Source of the DNA: JAAYLC01 sp964636665
GTDB lineage: Bacteria; Bacteroidota; Bacteroidia; Flavobacteriales; Flavobacteriaceae
Length of the DNA stretch: 27,844 nt
NCBI GenBank assembly: GCA_964636665.1
Contig: CAZWVT010000019.1
Coordinates: 1-27,844, forward strand
Direction of reading: 5' to 3'
Shown: piece after piece, positions 14,966 to 22,527 of the stretch
Position numbering within the stretch: the stretch's first letter is position 1
Layout: each line of letters starts with the position of its first letter
The notes under the pieces: model-generated
Seen by the model: the letters and a program-made list of their open reading frames with translations, nothing else
Told to the model about the DNA's origin: nothing
The model's database searches: none
Translations under genes and position numbers: made by a program

Positions 14966-15736
14966 TTAGAATGAGTAAAATAAACTGAAATTACTTTTCA
15001 ATTCAGTATCTTTTCCAAATGTTATAATGCCTATATTGAATAAGTCTATTGAGACTACATCTTCACTTGATTTTATTTTATCCCAGACTTTAATCATTTC
15101 CTTGCTCCAATTAATATCATCAAAAATTATTACAGAGTTTTCATGACAGTAGTTTTTTAAATAATTAAAGTAACTTAAAGTTGGTTCATATCTATGGTTT
15201 CCGTCAATGAAAATCAAGTCATATTTTTTATCAATTTTTTCAACAATACACAGAGTTTCATCATATAACCCTTGTATAATATTGAAATTGTTTTTTGCTA
15301 TTTGATTAAATCTATTTTCAGCAATTTTGCATAAATCAGGCAAGCCTTCAAATGTTAAAAAGAAAGATTGAGAATCATGATTTTCATATATAGCTTTTAA
15401 GAAATACTGTCCGGATACACCCAGGTTGGTTCCTATTTCCAGAATATTTTTTGCGTTGATCTCTTTAGCTAAAATGTAGTAAAATTCACACCATCTTTTT
15501 TTAGAACTTGCATTATTACTAATTTCAGAAACAATTCTGTTTTTTGTATTAAATAATGTATAATCAATTTCTTGTTTTGAGGACAAAAGAGATTGTTTAT
15601 AGGCATTTAAATCCTCAAAAAGCTTAATAGTATCATAATCATAATGTTGCTGTTTAGCTTTTATAAATGCATTTGATATTTTATTGGTTAGAGTAGAACA
15701 ATTTTTTAAAAAGTTTAAAGTTTTCTTTTCTGTCAA
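14966..15736 (-). CDS. Class I SAM-dependent methyltransferase, doubtful start
   Basis: The 256-residue frame contains a Rossmann-type methyltransferase domain: motif I NILEIGTNLGVSGQYF (about 96-111), a second strand FLTFEG, and KYDLIFIDGNHRYE followed by IIFDDINWSKEM, which fits the Methyltransf_24 group with a metal-site-like Asp/His. The substrate is unknown. The only start in frame is TTG at 15736. ATG at 15783-15785 begins a reading (M-K-N-K-K) that would join this frame if the A8 run at 15769-15776 had one base less, giving MKNKKIKKINHIVGNTLTEKK. So the gene may have a longer native N-terminus and a homopolymer frameshift. It lies alone between gaps. Confidence 0.82.
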   Translation of the reverse strand: MTEKKTLNFLKNCSTLTNKISNAFIKAKQQHYDYDTIKLFEDLNAYKQSLLSSKQEIDYTLFNTKNRIVSEISNNASSKKRWCEFYYILAKEINAKNILEIGTNLGVSGQYFLKAIYENHDSQSFFLTFEGLPDLCKIAENRFNQIAKNNFNIIQGLYDETLCIVEKIDKKYDLIFIDGNHRYEPTLSYFNYLKNYCHENSVIIFDDINWSKEMIKVWDKIKSSEDVVSIDLFNIGIITFGKDTELKSNFSLFYSF

Positions 15737-16038
15737 CGTATTGCCAACAATATGATTAATCTTTTTTATTTTTTTTGTTTTTCATATTAGCGAATTTGGC
15801 AGTTCTATTGGTGCTGAAATAACATACCCGATATTTGACATGCGTACAAATAACAGCAACAAAAGCACCTCTGTTATTCCACAAACGTATATTATTAATT
15901 CTTAGATACAAACAAAATCTAACGAAATATTAAAAATATTGTTAAATAAAGCTTTGTGTCCGACGATTTAATTGTGAACTGTAAAGAATATAAAATTGGC
16001 ACTATGCAAAAGAGAAGTTCTTAAATATCTTTAATCAT
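15737..16038. other. Intergenic stretch without a recognised gene
   Basis: About 300 nt separate the methyltransferase start from the lipoprotein gene end. The part at 15762-15785 may be the lost N-terminus of the methyltransferase. AATAACAG at 15849-15856 and CTGTTATT at 15871-15878 form a perfect 8-bp inverted repeat with a 14-nt loop. I recognise no RNA gene or conserved protein here. Confidence 0.4.
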
Positions 16039-16491
16039 TTACTCTTCCAAACCAGTAGATTCCAACAACTTAAATTCAGGGATTCCTTCCTTATTTATGC
16101 TGTAACTGAAGATTGCCTTTCCATAAATATGACCGTCTTCAAATTCCGCTATCAGCCATTTATCACTTAAGAGTTGAATTTTTCCGAAATACATCGTTCC
16201 GCCCAAAACTCCGTCCAACGGAATTAGCTCCGGGTTTTCACGAAGCGCATTTTCTATAAATTCCGTTGGATTTTCAATTCCTTGTTGTATGAATTTCCGA
16301 CCTTCGTAAAAAGTATTGAACCAATAATTGGAATCGGGTTGTCTTGTTTTAAACGATTTAATCAACGAATCATTTTGAGTTTCCAGCCGTTCAATTTCCG
16401 ATTCAAGCAGCTCGATTTGATGCGTATCGGATTCTTTGCAGCTCAATAAAAGCAGTGGCAGTATCAATATTATTTTATATAGAAATTTCAT
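16039..16491 (-). CDS. Small lipoprotein of unknown function
   Basis: The 150-residue product starts with a lipoprotein signal (MKFLYKIILILPLLLLSCKES), with lipobox LLSC and the modified cysteine at residue 18. A short coiled-coil-like helix follows (ELLESEIERLETQNDSLIKSF). The C-terminal half (about 50-145) is rich in strands (GGTMYFGKIQLLSDKWLIAEFEDGHIYGKAIFSYSI) and looks globular. I do not recognise the family. It is probably anchored to a periplasmic-facing membrane leaflet. It follows the DUF4260-like gene by 24 nt on the same strand. Confidence 0.8.
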   Translation of the reverse strand: MKFLYKIILILPLLLLSCKESDTHQIELLESEIERLETQNDSLIKSFKTRQPDSNYWFNTFYEGRKFIQQGIENPTEFIENALRENPELIPLDGVLGGTMYFGKIQLLSDKWLIAEFEDGHIYGKAIFSYSINKEGIPEFKLLESTGLEE

Positions 16492-16515
16492 TATCTCAAG
16501 TATTCATCTGCTAAA

Positions 16516-16878
16516 TTAATCATTATTCTTTTTTCCTATCCATCCCAGATGCGTGTGCTTGAAATTGTCTTTGTATTTTAATCCATAACCAAAGATTCTG
16601 TCCATTGCGGCATGACCGAATAAAACAAGTCCGATTAAAACAATGTTTTGATTACCAATCCAATATCCCAAAATCAAAATGGCGATTCCCACAAATTTAT
16701 GATGGAAAAGATTATAGGCATAAGCACCGATTTTATTACCAAAAGCATATCCTATCATTGACAAATCCGGCAAAAGAATACAAGCCGGAAAAACCCACCA
16801 AGAAAAGTCTAAGTTATAAAATAAAAAGATTGAAAGGAGAAGTTGTGCTGCTTCTTCAAGTTTGAGAATTGTTTTCAT
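16516..16878 (-). CDS. DUF4260-like small membrane protein
   Basis: This 120-residue protein has about three or four hydrophobic helices and the conserved-looking run LLPDLSMIGYAFGNKIGAYAYNLFHH, followed by ALILGYW-type and GLVLFGHAAMDRIFGYGLKY segments. I match this from memory to the DUF4260 family, whose function is unknown. Conserved Asp, His and Asp residues lie in or near the membrane, so a metal or enzymatic role is possible. It starts the pair with the small lipoprotein downstream. Confidence 0.8.
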   Translation of the reverse strand: MKTILKLEEAAQLLLSIFLFYNLDFSWWVFPACILLPDLSMIGYAFGNKIGAYAYNLFHHKFVGIAILILGYWIGNQNIVLIGLVLFGHAAMDRIFGYGLKYKDNFKHTHLGWIGKKNND

Positions 16879-16945
16879 TTTTGATTAAAGTTTGGTTTTT
16901 TGGCTTTGCAGGCAGCAACAATCAGGAATTGCGTCATTGACTGGT

Positions 16946-17134
16946 TCAGTCGTTTTTTTCAAATCTTTTTATGATTCCGTTGATGGGAGAAATCTGAACG
17001 GTTTTATTGTCTGCTTCTAAATAGAAAATCTAAGCGCTGTTTGTTCCTACGATTTCAATATGAGTTACGTCGCCGTTTATAAATTCCAAATAATCGTTAT
17101 AAACAATTTCTCCGTTATTGATTTTGTCACTCAA
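16946..17134 (-). pseudogene. Decayed small gene with an in-frame stop
   Basis: On the minus strand a continuous reading gives SDKINNGEIVYNDYLEFIN, GDVTHIEIVGTNSA, then TAG at 17030-17032, then IFYLEADNKTVQISPINGI and IIKRFEKND with a terminal stop at 16946. Both halves have protein-like composition in the same frame, so a single CAG to TAG change would explain the break. The reading begins at a TTG that overlaps the stop of the membrane-protein gene at 17131, as TTGA. The intact product would have about 62 residues. I do not recognise the family. Confidence 0.55.
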
Positions 17135-17298
17135 TAGCTCTGTTTTCCACCTATGTATTTTCCCAGATAATATGCAGTCATCAATGGAATTAAAGAAAAA
17201 GTCAAATAAGTCTCGGCGAGTTTGTAATAATTAATTACCAATAAAAATAGTGCAGAAACAGTGATGAATAATATGTCAAAAACTCCTTTTCTTCTCAT
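17131..17298 (-). CDS. Small two-helix membrane protein
   Basis: From ATG at 17298 the product has 55 residues: MRRKGVFDI, a hydrophobic helix (LFITVSALFLLVINYY), a short loop, and a second helix (YLTFSLIPLMTAYYLG), ending GGKQSY. An in-frame TTG at 17316 would add six residues, but ATG gives a normal positive-inside start. The family is not recognised. Its end overlaps the decayed gene at 16946-17134, which suggests that the two formed a coupled pair. Confidence 0.5.
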   Translation of the reverse strand: MRRKGVFDILFITVSALFLLVINYYKLAETYLTFSLIPLMTAYYLGKYIGGKQSY

Positions 17299-17392
17299 AA
17301 CATGATTATTTGTCAATTAATGAAATGCAAACATACAAAAAGCTGAACATCCATTACATACAACATTTTTTATTCTATTTTAAGTAGGGGAA

Positions 17393-17788
17393 TCAATTGA
17401 ATTTTCCCAAGCGGTCTTTGACAAATTCTTTTTGAACTTTCCCGTGCGGTACGGGATTTCCGTCTTCGTCCAAACTTACCATTACGATTCTATCGATACT
17501 AATGATGACTTCGCGTGTCATTTTGTTTCTAACTTCACATTTCAAAGTGAGGGAAGTATTGCCAAAATGAACAATATCCAGTCCGATTTCGACAATGTCT
17601 CCTTTTTTGGCGGAGCTAATAAAATTAATTTCACTCATAAATTTGGTAACCGTTCGCGGATTCTCCAATTGAATGATGGCATAAAGGGCTGCTTCTTCAT
17701 CAATCCACTCCAACAACCGACCTCCAAAAAGCGTCCCATTCGGATTCAAATCTTCCGGTTTGATCCATTTTCTTGTATGAAAATTCAT
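17393..17788 (-). CDS. Acyl-CoA thioesterase, hotdog fold (YciA/BFIT type)
   Basis: The 131-residue protein hydrolyses acyl-CoA thioesters. It has the hotdog helix region LNPNGTLFGGRLLEWIDEEAALYA, in which the Asn near residue 15 and the Glu/Asp cluster are typical of the cytosolic acyl-CoA hydrolases, then KGDIVEIGLDIVHFGNTSLTLKCEV. The length fits one hotdog unit. It begins 3 nt after the stop of the aldehyde dehydrogenase gene, so both are probably translated from one transcript. A link between aldehyde oxidation and CoA thioester turnover is likely. Confidence 0.93.
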   Translation of the reverse strand: MNFHTRKWIKPEDLNPNGTLFGGRLLEWIDEEAALYAIIQLENPRTVTKFMSEINFISSAKKGDIVEIGLDIVHFGNTSLTLKCEVRNKMTREVIISIDRIVMVSLDEDGNPVPHGKVQKEFVKDRLGKFN

Positions 17789-17791
17789 AAA

Positions 17792-19162
17792 TTAAAGTTG
17801 AAATCTGTTTATATATACTGTTTTTTTATTGACAAATTCACGTATTCCGAAATCGCCCAATTCTCGGCCGAAACCACTTTCCTTAATCCCTCCGAAAGGC
17901 AAACGCGGATCGCTCTTTACCAATTCGTTTATAAAAACGGCACCTTCGTCGAACAGCGGTACCATTTCTTCTGCCTCGCTTAAATTCTCGGTAAAAATAG
18001 AAACTCCCAATCCAAATTTGGAATTATTGGAAAGTTTAATGGCTTCTTCAATGTCCTGAAATGGAGTCACGCTCAACAGCGGACCAAATGTTTCTTCATT
18101 AAAAACCGGCATATCCGGCGTAACTCCTGTCAATACTGTTGGTTCGAAATACGCACCTTTCCGAGTTCCTCCAATTGCAATTTCCGCACCCATTTCAACA
18201 GACTTGTCCATTTGTTCTTCCAGTTGTTCCGCCAAATCTTCACGCGCCATCACGCCTATAAAAGTTTCTTCATCCATGGGATTGCCACTGTTCATTTTAT
18301 GAATTCTTTTAATTAATTTCTTCATAAACTTTTCGGCAATTGATTCGTCCACTAACAACCGTTTCCCCGCAATACAACTTTGTCCGGTATTTTGAAATCT
18401 GGCACGGACACATTTTTTGACGGTTTTCGACATATCGCAATCTTTCATCACAATCATGGCGTTGTTCCCGCCCAGTTCCAAAACTATCTTTTTGATGTTT
18501 CTTCCTGCAATAGCCGCCACTTTGGATCCGGCAGCGCCACTTCCCGTCAACGTAACTGCTTGAACGTATTTATTCTCGATAATGCTTTCAACCATATCAC
18601 TTCCAACATATAAAGTTGTAAAACATCCTTCGGGAAATCCGACGCGATTAAATATTTCTTCTATTTGACGAGCACATCCAAAAACGTTGGAAGCGTGTTT
18701 GAGGACAACGACATTTCCCGCCATCAACGCCGGAATTGCAAAACGGATGACTTGCCAAAAAGGATAATTCCAAGGCATCACTGCCAATAAAACGCCTAAT
18801 GGTTCAAAGCTTACGTAACTCTTATCGGCATCGGTCAAGATGATTTCCTTTTTTAATTGCAGCTCAGCATGTTCGGCGTAATACTCGCAGTTCCAAGCAC
18901 ATTTCTCTATTTCGGCTTCTGCTTGGGCAATCGGTTTTCCCATTTCCCGAACCATGGTTTCAGCATAAGTTTTTTTGTTTTTTAAAAATTCATCGGCTAA
19001 TGCTAAAACCAATGCCCTACGCTTGGAAAATGAAAAAGTCCTCCACGATAAAAATCGCTCATGAGCTTTGGTTAACAACTCTTCAATTTCTTCTTCGGTG
19101 TGATTTTCAAAATCCTCAATTTTCTTACCCGTATATGGATTTGTGGAAGTGGTTATTTTCAT
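17792..19162 (-). CDS. NAD(P)-dependent aldehyde dehydrogenase, succinate-semialdehyde type
   Basis: The 456-residue enzyme oxidises aldehydes to acids. The catalytic residues are in place: N132 in PWNYPFWQ, K155 in VVLKHASN, E229 in VLELGGNNA and C263 in NTGQSCIAGKR. The length and sequence features (PWNYPFWQVIRFAIPALMAGN, EETFGPLLSV, PFGGIKESGFGRE) best match the short succinate-semialdehyde dehydrogenase group. It has no N-terminal targeting sequence. It is the first gene of the pair with the thioesterase. A promoter was not found upstream, and the divergent gcvT promoter is at 19268-19297. Confidence 0.93.
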   Translation of the reverse strand: MKITTSTNPYTGKKIEDFENHTEEEIEELLTKAHERFLSWRTFSFSKRRALVLALADEFLKNKKTYAETMVREMGKPIAQAEAEIEKCAWNCEYYAEHAELQLKKEIILTDADKSYVSFEPLGVLLAVMPWNYPFWQVIRFAIPALMAGNVVVLKHASNVFGCARQIEEIFNRVGFPEGCFTTLYVGSDMVESIIENKYVQAVTLTGSGAAGSKVAAIAGRNIKKIVLELGGNNAMIVMKDCDMSKTVKKCVRARFQNTGQSCIAGKRLLVDESIAEKFMKKLIKRIHKMNSGNPMDEETFIGVMAREDLAEQLEEQMDKSVEMGAEIAIGGTRKGAYFEPTVLTGVTPDMPVFNEETFGPLLSVTPFQDIEEAIKLSNNSKFGLGVSIFTENLSEAEEMVPLFDEGAVFINELVKSDPRLPFGGIKESGFGRELGDFGIREFVNKKTVYINRFQL

Positions 19163-19267
19163 AAAATTTTTATTTATAAAATTATTAATTTCACGAATTT
19201 AAACCGTAATTTAAAGACTGTATTAACATATCTTTAATAGTGAAGCAAATTGCTTTCTAAATATAGT

Positions 19268-19297
19268 TTGCCAATCGCTCAGAAGGGTTTATTTTTG
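19268..19297 (+). promoter_or_regulatory. Promoter of the gcvT operon
   Basis: TTG (19268-19270) and TATTTTTG (19290-19297) are 19 nt apart, a full match to the Bacteroidota -33/-7 consensus. Transcription would begin about 5-7 nt after the box, which leaves a leader of about 25 nt before the ATG at 19330. Confidence 0.8.
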
Positions 19298-19329
19298 CAG
19301 ATTATAATCTTAATTCAACACATCATCTC

Positions 19330-20412
19330 ATGAAAAATACAGCACTTACCCATATTCATCAACAACTCGGAGCCAAGATGGTTCCTTTTGCAGGATTCAA
19401 TATGCCTGTATCCTATGAAAGTGTTAATGCGGAACACGAAACGGTTCGCAAGGGAGTCGGTGTTTTTGACGTTTCCCATATGGGTGAATTTTTTATAAAA
19501 GGTCCGAAAGCCGTTGAATTAATTCAGAAAATCTCCAGTAATGACGTTGCCAAATTGGTTATCGGACAAGCGCAATACGCTTATCTTCCCAATGAAAAAG
19601 GAGGAATTATCGATGATTTGATTGTTTATAAAATGGATGAGGAAGAATATATGCTCGTTGTCAATGCTTCCAATATCGAAAAGGACTATGAATGGATAAA
19701 AAAGCAAAACACGGTAGGCGCCATTTTTGAAGACCGTTCAGATGAGTATTCCCTGCTTGCCATTCAAGGACCAAAAGCGATTGAAGCGATGCAACCATTG
19801 AGTTCAGTAGATTTATCGGCTATTAAATTCTATCATTTTGAAATTGCAGATTTTGCCGGTGTTGAAGATGTGATAATCAGTGCTACGGGATATACCGGAA
19901 GCGGGGGGTTTGAAATTTACTGTAAAAATGAATCCATAGAACAAGTTTGGAATAAAGTTTTTGAAGCCGGAGCTGATTTTGGCATCAAACCCATCGGACT
20001 TGCTGCAAGAGACACGCTGCGTCTTGAAATGGGCTTTTGCCTGTACGGAAACGATATTGACGAAACAACCTCGCCTTTAGAAGCCGGCTTGGGATGGATA
20101 ACCAAATTCACCAAAAATTTTGTGAATTCAGACAATCTAAAAAGTGAAAAAGAAGAAGGAATCAAAAACAAACTTATCGGTTTTGAATTAAAAGAACGCG
20201 GCATTCCGCGTCAAGGATATGAAATCGTTACTGCGGATGGCGAAAAAATTGGTCGCGTAACAAGCGGTACGATGGCTCCTTCTTTAGGCAAAGCAATCGG
20301 ATTGGGATATGTCCCCGTTGAAATGAGTTCTCCCGGAACGGAAATTTATATCAATATCCGAAACAAACCTGTGGCGGCAACCATCGTTAAAACTCCATTT
20401 TATAAGCCTTAA
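19330..20412 (+). CDS. gcvT: Glycine cleavage system T protein (aminomethyltransferase)
   Basis: The 360-residue enzyme transfers the methylene of the lipoyl-bound aminomethyl group to tetrahydrofolate and releases ammonia. It begins with TALTHIHQQLGAKMVPFAGFNMPVSY, and contains GVFDVSHMGEF, YSLLAIQGPKA, SATGYTGSGGFEIYC, and LRLEMGFCLYGNDIDETTSPLEAGLGW, which is the folate-binding domain signature. The C-terminal beta-barrel shows GRVTSGTMAPSLGKAIGLGYV. The length is normal. Its stop codon shares one base with the glsA start. The other glycine cleavage genes (gcvH, gcvP) are not in the window. Confidence 0.97.
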   Translation: MKNTALTHIHQQLGAKMVPFAGFNMPVSYESVNAEHETVRKGVGVFDVSHMGEFFIKGPKAVELIQKISSNDVAKLVIGQAQYAYLPNEKGGIIDDLIVYKMDEEEYMLVVNASNIEKDYEWIKKQNTVGAIFEDRSDEYSLLAIQGPKAIEAMQPLSSVDLSAIKFYHFEIADFAGVEDVIISATGYTGSGGFEIYCKNESIEQVWNKVFEAGADFGIKPIGLAARDTLRLEMGFCLYGNDIDETTSPLEAGLGWITKFTKNFVNSDNLKSEKEEGIKNKLIGFELKERGIPRQGYEIVTADGEKIGRVTSGTMAPSLGKAIGLGYVPVEMSSPGTEIYINIRNKPVAATIVKTPFYKP

Positions 20413-21326
20413 TGCAAGATTATCAGCACATATTAAATGAGATTCATGCCACTTTAAAACAAACTAAAATTAAAGGAGAAGTTGCTCGTTATATTCCTGA
20501 ACTTGCAAAGATGAATCCCGACAATCTCGGCATTCATTTACGACTGATTACCGGCGAGCGTTACAGCACAGGAGATACCGATATTCCTTTTTCCATTCAG
20601 AGTATTTCAAAAGTTTTTTCGCTTGCAAAAGCATTTCAATTATTGGGAAATAAATTGTGGAAACGCCTTGGAGTCGAACCTTCGGGAAACCCGTTTAACC
20701 ACATGTCTTTGCTGGAACAAGAAAATGGAATTCCAAGAAATCCACTGATAAATTCCGGAGCCATTGTCATCGCCGATGTCTTACTTTCCCATTTAAAAAA
20801 CCCGAAAGAAGATTTTTTAAATTTTGTAAGAGAACTAACACATGATGACACTATTGATTTTAATGAGACAATCGCATTGTCTGAAAAACGAACCGGATTT
20901 AATAATTATGCCGCAGCTTATTTGCTTAAATCTTTCGGCAATCTTGAAAACGAAGTAGAGGATGTTTTGGATTTTTACTTTCATCAGTGTTCCATTATGA
21001 TGAATTGCACTCAATTGACCGCTGCTTTTACTGTTTTTGCCAATCGCGGACGTTGCATTCACAACAAAAAACACTTGTCGCTTCACAAAGTAAAAAGACT
21101 CAATGCGATAATGCTCACTTGCGGTTTTTACGATGAAGCCGGAGAATTTGCTTTTGAAGTCGGTTTGCCCGGCAAAAGTGGCGTAGGCGGTGGAATCGTA
21201 GCACTTTTACCGCATTATTATGTAATTTCTACTTGGTCTCCGCCGTTAAATAAAAAAGGAAATTCCTATTTAGGGATGAGGGCATTGGAACTTTTTACGG
21301 AAAAAACCGAACTTACGATTTTTTAA
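20412..21326 (+). CDS. glsA: Glutaminase
   Basis: The 304-residue enzyme turns glutamine into glutamate and ammonia in the cytoplasm. It has the serine-dependent beta-lactamase-like fold with S64-I-S-K67 in SIQSISKVFSL, then NSGAIV, which is the substrate-binding asparagine region, and a conserved C-terminal GLPGKSGVGGGI. The length fits bacterial glutaminase (about 305). The start ATG overlaps the gcvT stop by one base, so translational coupling is likely. Glutaminase is not a usual partner of gcvT. Confidence 0.96.
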   Translation: MQDYQHILNEIHATLKQTKIKGEVARYIPELAKMNPDNLGIHLRLITGERYSTGDTDIPFSIQSISKVFSLAKAFQLLGNKLWKRLGVEPSGNPFNHMSLLEQENGIPRNPLINSGAIVIADVLLSHLKNPKEDFLNFVRELTHDDTIDFNETIALSEKRTGFNNYAAAYLLKSFGNLENEVEDVLDFYFHQCSIMMNCTQLTAAFTVFANRGRCIHNKKHLSLHKVKRLNAIMLTCGFYDEAGEFAFEVGLPGKSGVGGGIVALLPHYYVISTWSPPLNKKGNSYLGMRALELFTEKTELTIF

Positions 21327-21345
21327 AGGAATAGTTCTTGATATA

Positions 21346-21366
21346 AACCGAAACGGTTAAAGGAGG
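21346..21366 (+). promoter_or_regulatory. Small hairpin and strong Shine-Dalgarno before the RmlD-like gene
   Basis: AACCG (21346-21350) and CGGTT (21354-21358) form a 5-bp stem with an AAA loop, followed at once by AGGAGG at 21361-21366, ten bases before the ATG at 21376. A full AGGAGG is rare in Bacteroidota, which mostly lack Shine-Dalgarno sequences, so this gene may be translated unusually well or regulated. Confidence 0.55.
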
Positions 21367-21375
21367 AAATGATTA

Positions 21376-22233
21376 ATGAAAGACAACAAGCAGAAAGAAC
21401 GTATCCTGATTTTGGGAGGAAGCGGATTTATCGGACAAGCACTTTATAAAGAACTACAATCATATTACGACGTACACGGAACGTATTGCACACAAAACGG
21501 CATGTTTTCCGGCAATCAGGTTTTTCACCGTTTTTGTTTAGAGACAGATTCGACAAATTCGCTGTTGAAAAAAATCCGACCTACAATCATAATTTTTGCA
21601 CTGAAAGGAAATCCTTCACTCCGATTAAAGACATTAGAATCGATTTGTGAATACGTAAAAAAAGATTTAGAAAAATCTGTTTTCCTCATTTCATCTCGAA
21701 ATGTTTTTGATGCAAAAACAGCGCGTCCTGCTTATGAAGACGACGTACCTTTGTCAATCTCAGCAGAAGGAAAAACAAATATCGCCCTTGAGAAATTAGT
21801 CATTGAAACCATTCCCGACCAACATACCATTGTCAGACTTCCTTTGGTGTTAGGAATTAATTCACCCGTAATATTTCACCTTCGCCAATGCATCAAGCAT
21901 CAGGCTACTTTTGAAATTTATCCCAATTTGGTGGTAACGGCCATTACCATTCAGCAACTGCAAGCACAAATTCACTATATGATAAATCGTTCTTTCCGCG
22001 GTGTTTTTCATCCGGCAAGTGAGAATATGATTCATCACGACGAACTTTTTATAGAAATATGTGAAAAAATTGGAGATAAAACCCCTATTTTTAAAAATGT
22101 TTACAGCAGCAATGAAGACAAATTCAATGCGCTACTTTCTTCGAAGAACAAATTGCCCGCACCGTATCGCGTAAGCATTGAAGAAGTAATACAAGAAACG
22201 GCGCTTAACGAAACCACGACATCATTAATTTAA
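21376..22233 (+). CDS. NAD(P)-binding sugar-nucleotide reductase-like protein (RmlD/SDR type)
   Basis: The 285-residue protein opens with ILILGGSGFIGQALYKEL, an extended-SDR nucleotide-binding motif. It resembles dTDP-4-dehydrorhamnose reductase (RmlD) in the middle part: FALKGNPSLR (position of the N-A-[AC] region), the LISSRNVFDA and PAYEDD segments, and NIALEKLVIETIPDQHTIVRLPLVLG. The usual catalytic YxxxK is not obvious; the place where it would lie reads NIALEKLV. The pathway is therefore unclear. It lies 49 nt after glsA and 12 nt before the pterin dehydratase gene. Confidence 0.72.
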   Translation: MKDNKQKERILILGGSGFIGQALYKELQSYYDVHGTYCTQNGMFSGNQVFHRFCLETDSTNSLLKKIRPTIIIFALKGNPSLRLKTLESICEYVKKDLEKSVFLISSRNVFDAKTARPAYEDDVPLSISAEGKTNIALEKLVIETIPDQHTIVRLPLVLGINSPVIFHLRQCIKHQATFEIYPNLVVTAITIQQLQAQIHYMINRSFRGVFHPASENMIHHDELFIEICEKIGDKTPIFKNVYSSNEDKFNALLSSKNKLPAPYRVSIEEVIQETALNETTTSLI

Positions 22234-22245
22234 CAGCAATCAAAT

Positions 22246-22527
22246 ATGAAACTACTTACGGAAAACGAAATCAACGAACGATTAGAAGAATTGGAGGGTT
22301 GGGAATATGTGGACAATGCCCTATACGCCACTTTTGAATTTGAAAACTTCAAAGAAGCTTTTGTCGCTATGACACGCATTGCATTTGAAGCAGAAAAAAT
22401 GAACCACCATCCCGAATGGACAAATAGTTACAATCTGGTGGAGTTCTATCTGTCCACACACGAGGCAGACGGAGTTACCGAAAAAGATTTTGAACTGGCG
22501 ATGATTATTGAAGATTTAATTGGTTAA
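22246..22527 (+). CDS. phhB: Pterin-4-alpha-carbinolamine dehydratase
   Basis: The 93-residue protein dehydrates 4a-hydroxytetrahydropterin so that tetrahydropterin can be recycled after aromatic amino-acid hydroxylation. The family signature is complete: KMNHHPEWTNSYN with H54, H55 and W58, then H72 in STHEADG and D81 in EKDF; three histidines form the pterin site. Length is normal. It ends an operon with gcvT, glsA and the RmlD-like gene. Its 3' end overlaps the minus-strand gene at 22505-23833 by 23 bp. A pterin/folate link with gcvT is possible but not demonstrated. Confidence 0.93.
   Translation: MKLLTENEINERLEELEGWEYVDNALYATFEFENFKEAFVAMTRIAFEAEKMNHHPEWTNSYNLVEFYLSTHEADGVTEKDFELAMIIEDLIG

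Noticed and set aside
14948..15657. 14-bp direct repeat ATGTTGCTGTTTAG (14948-14961 and 15644-15657)
   Set aside because: A repeat of this length is expected by chance in 28 kb of AT-rich DNA, and no mobile-element gene lies between the copies.
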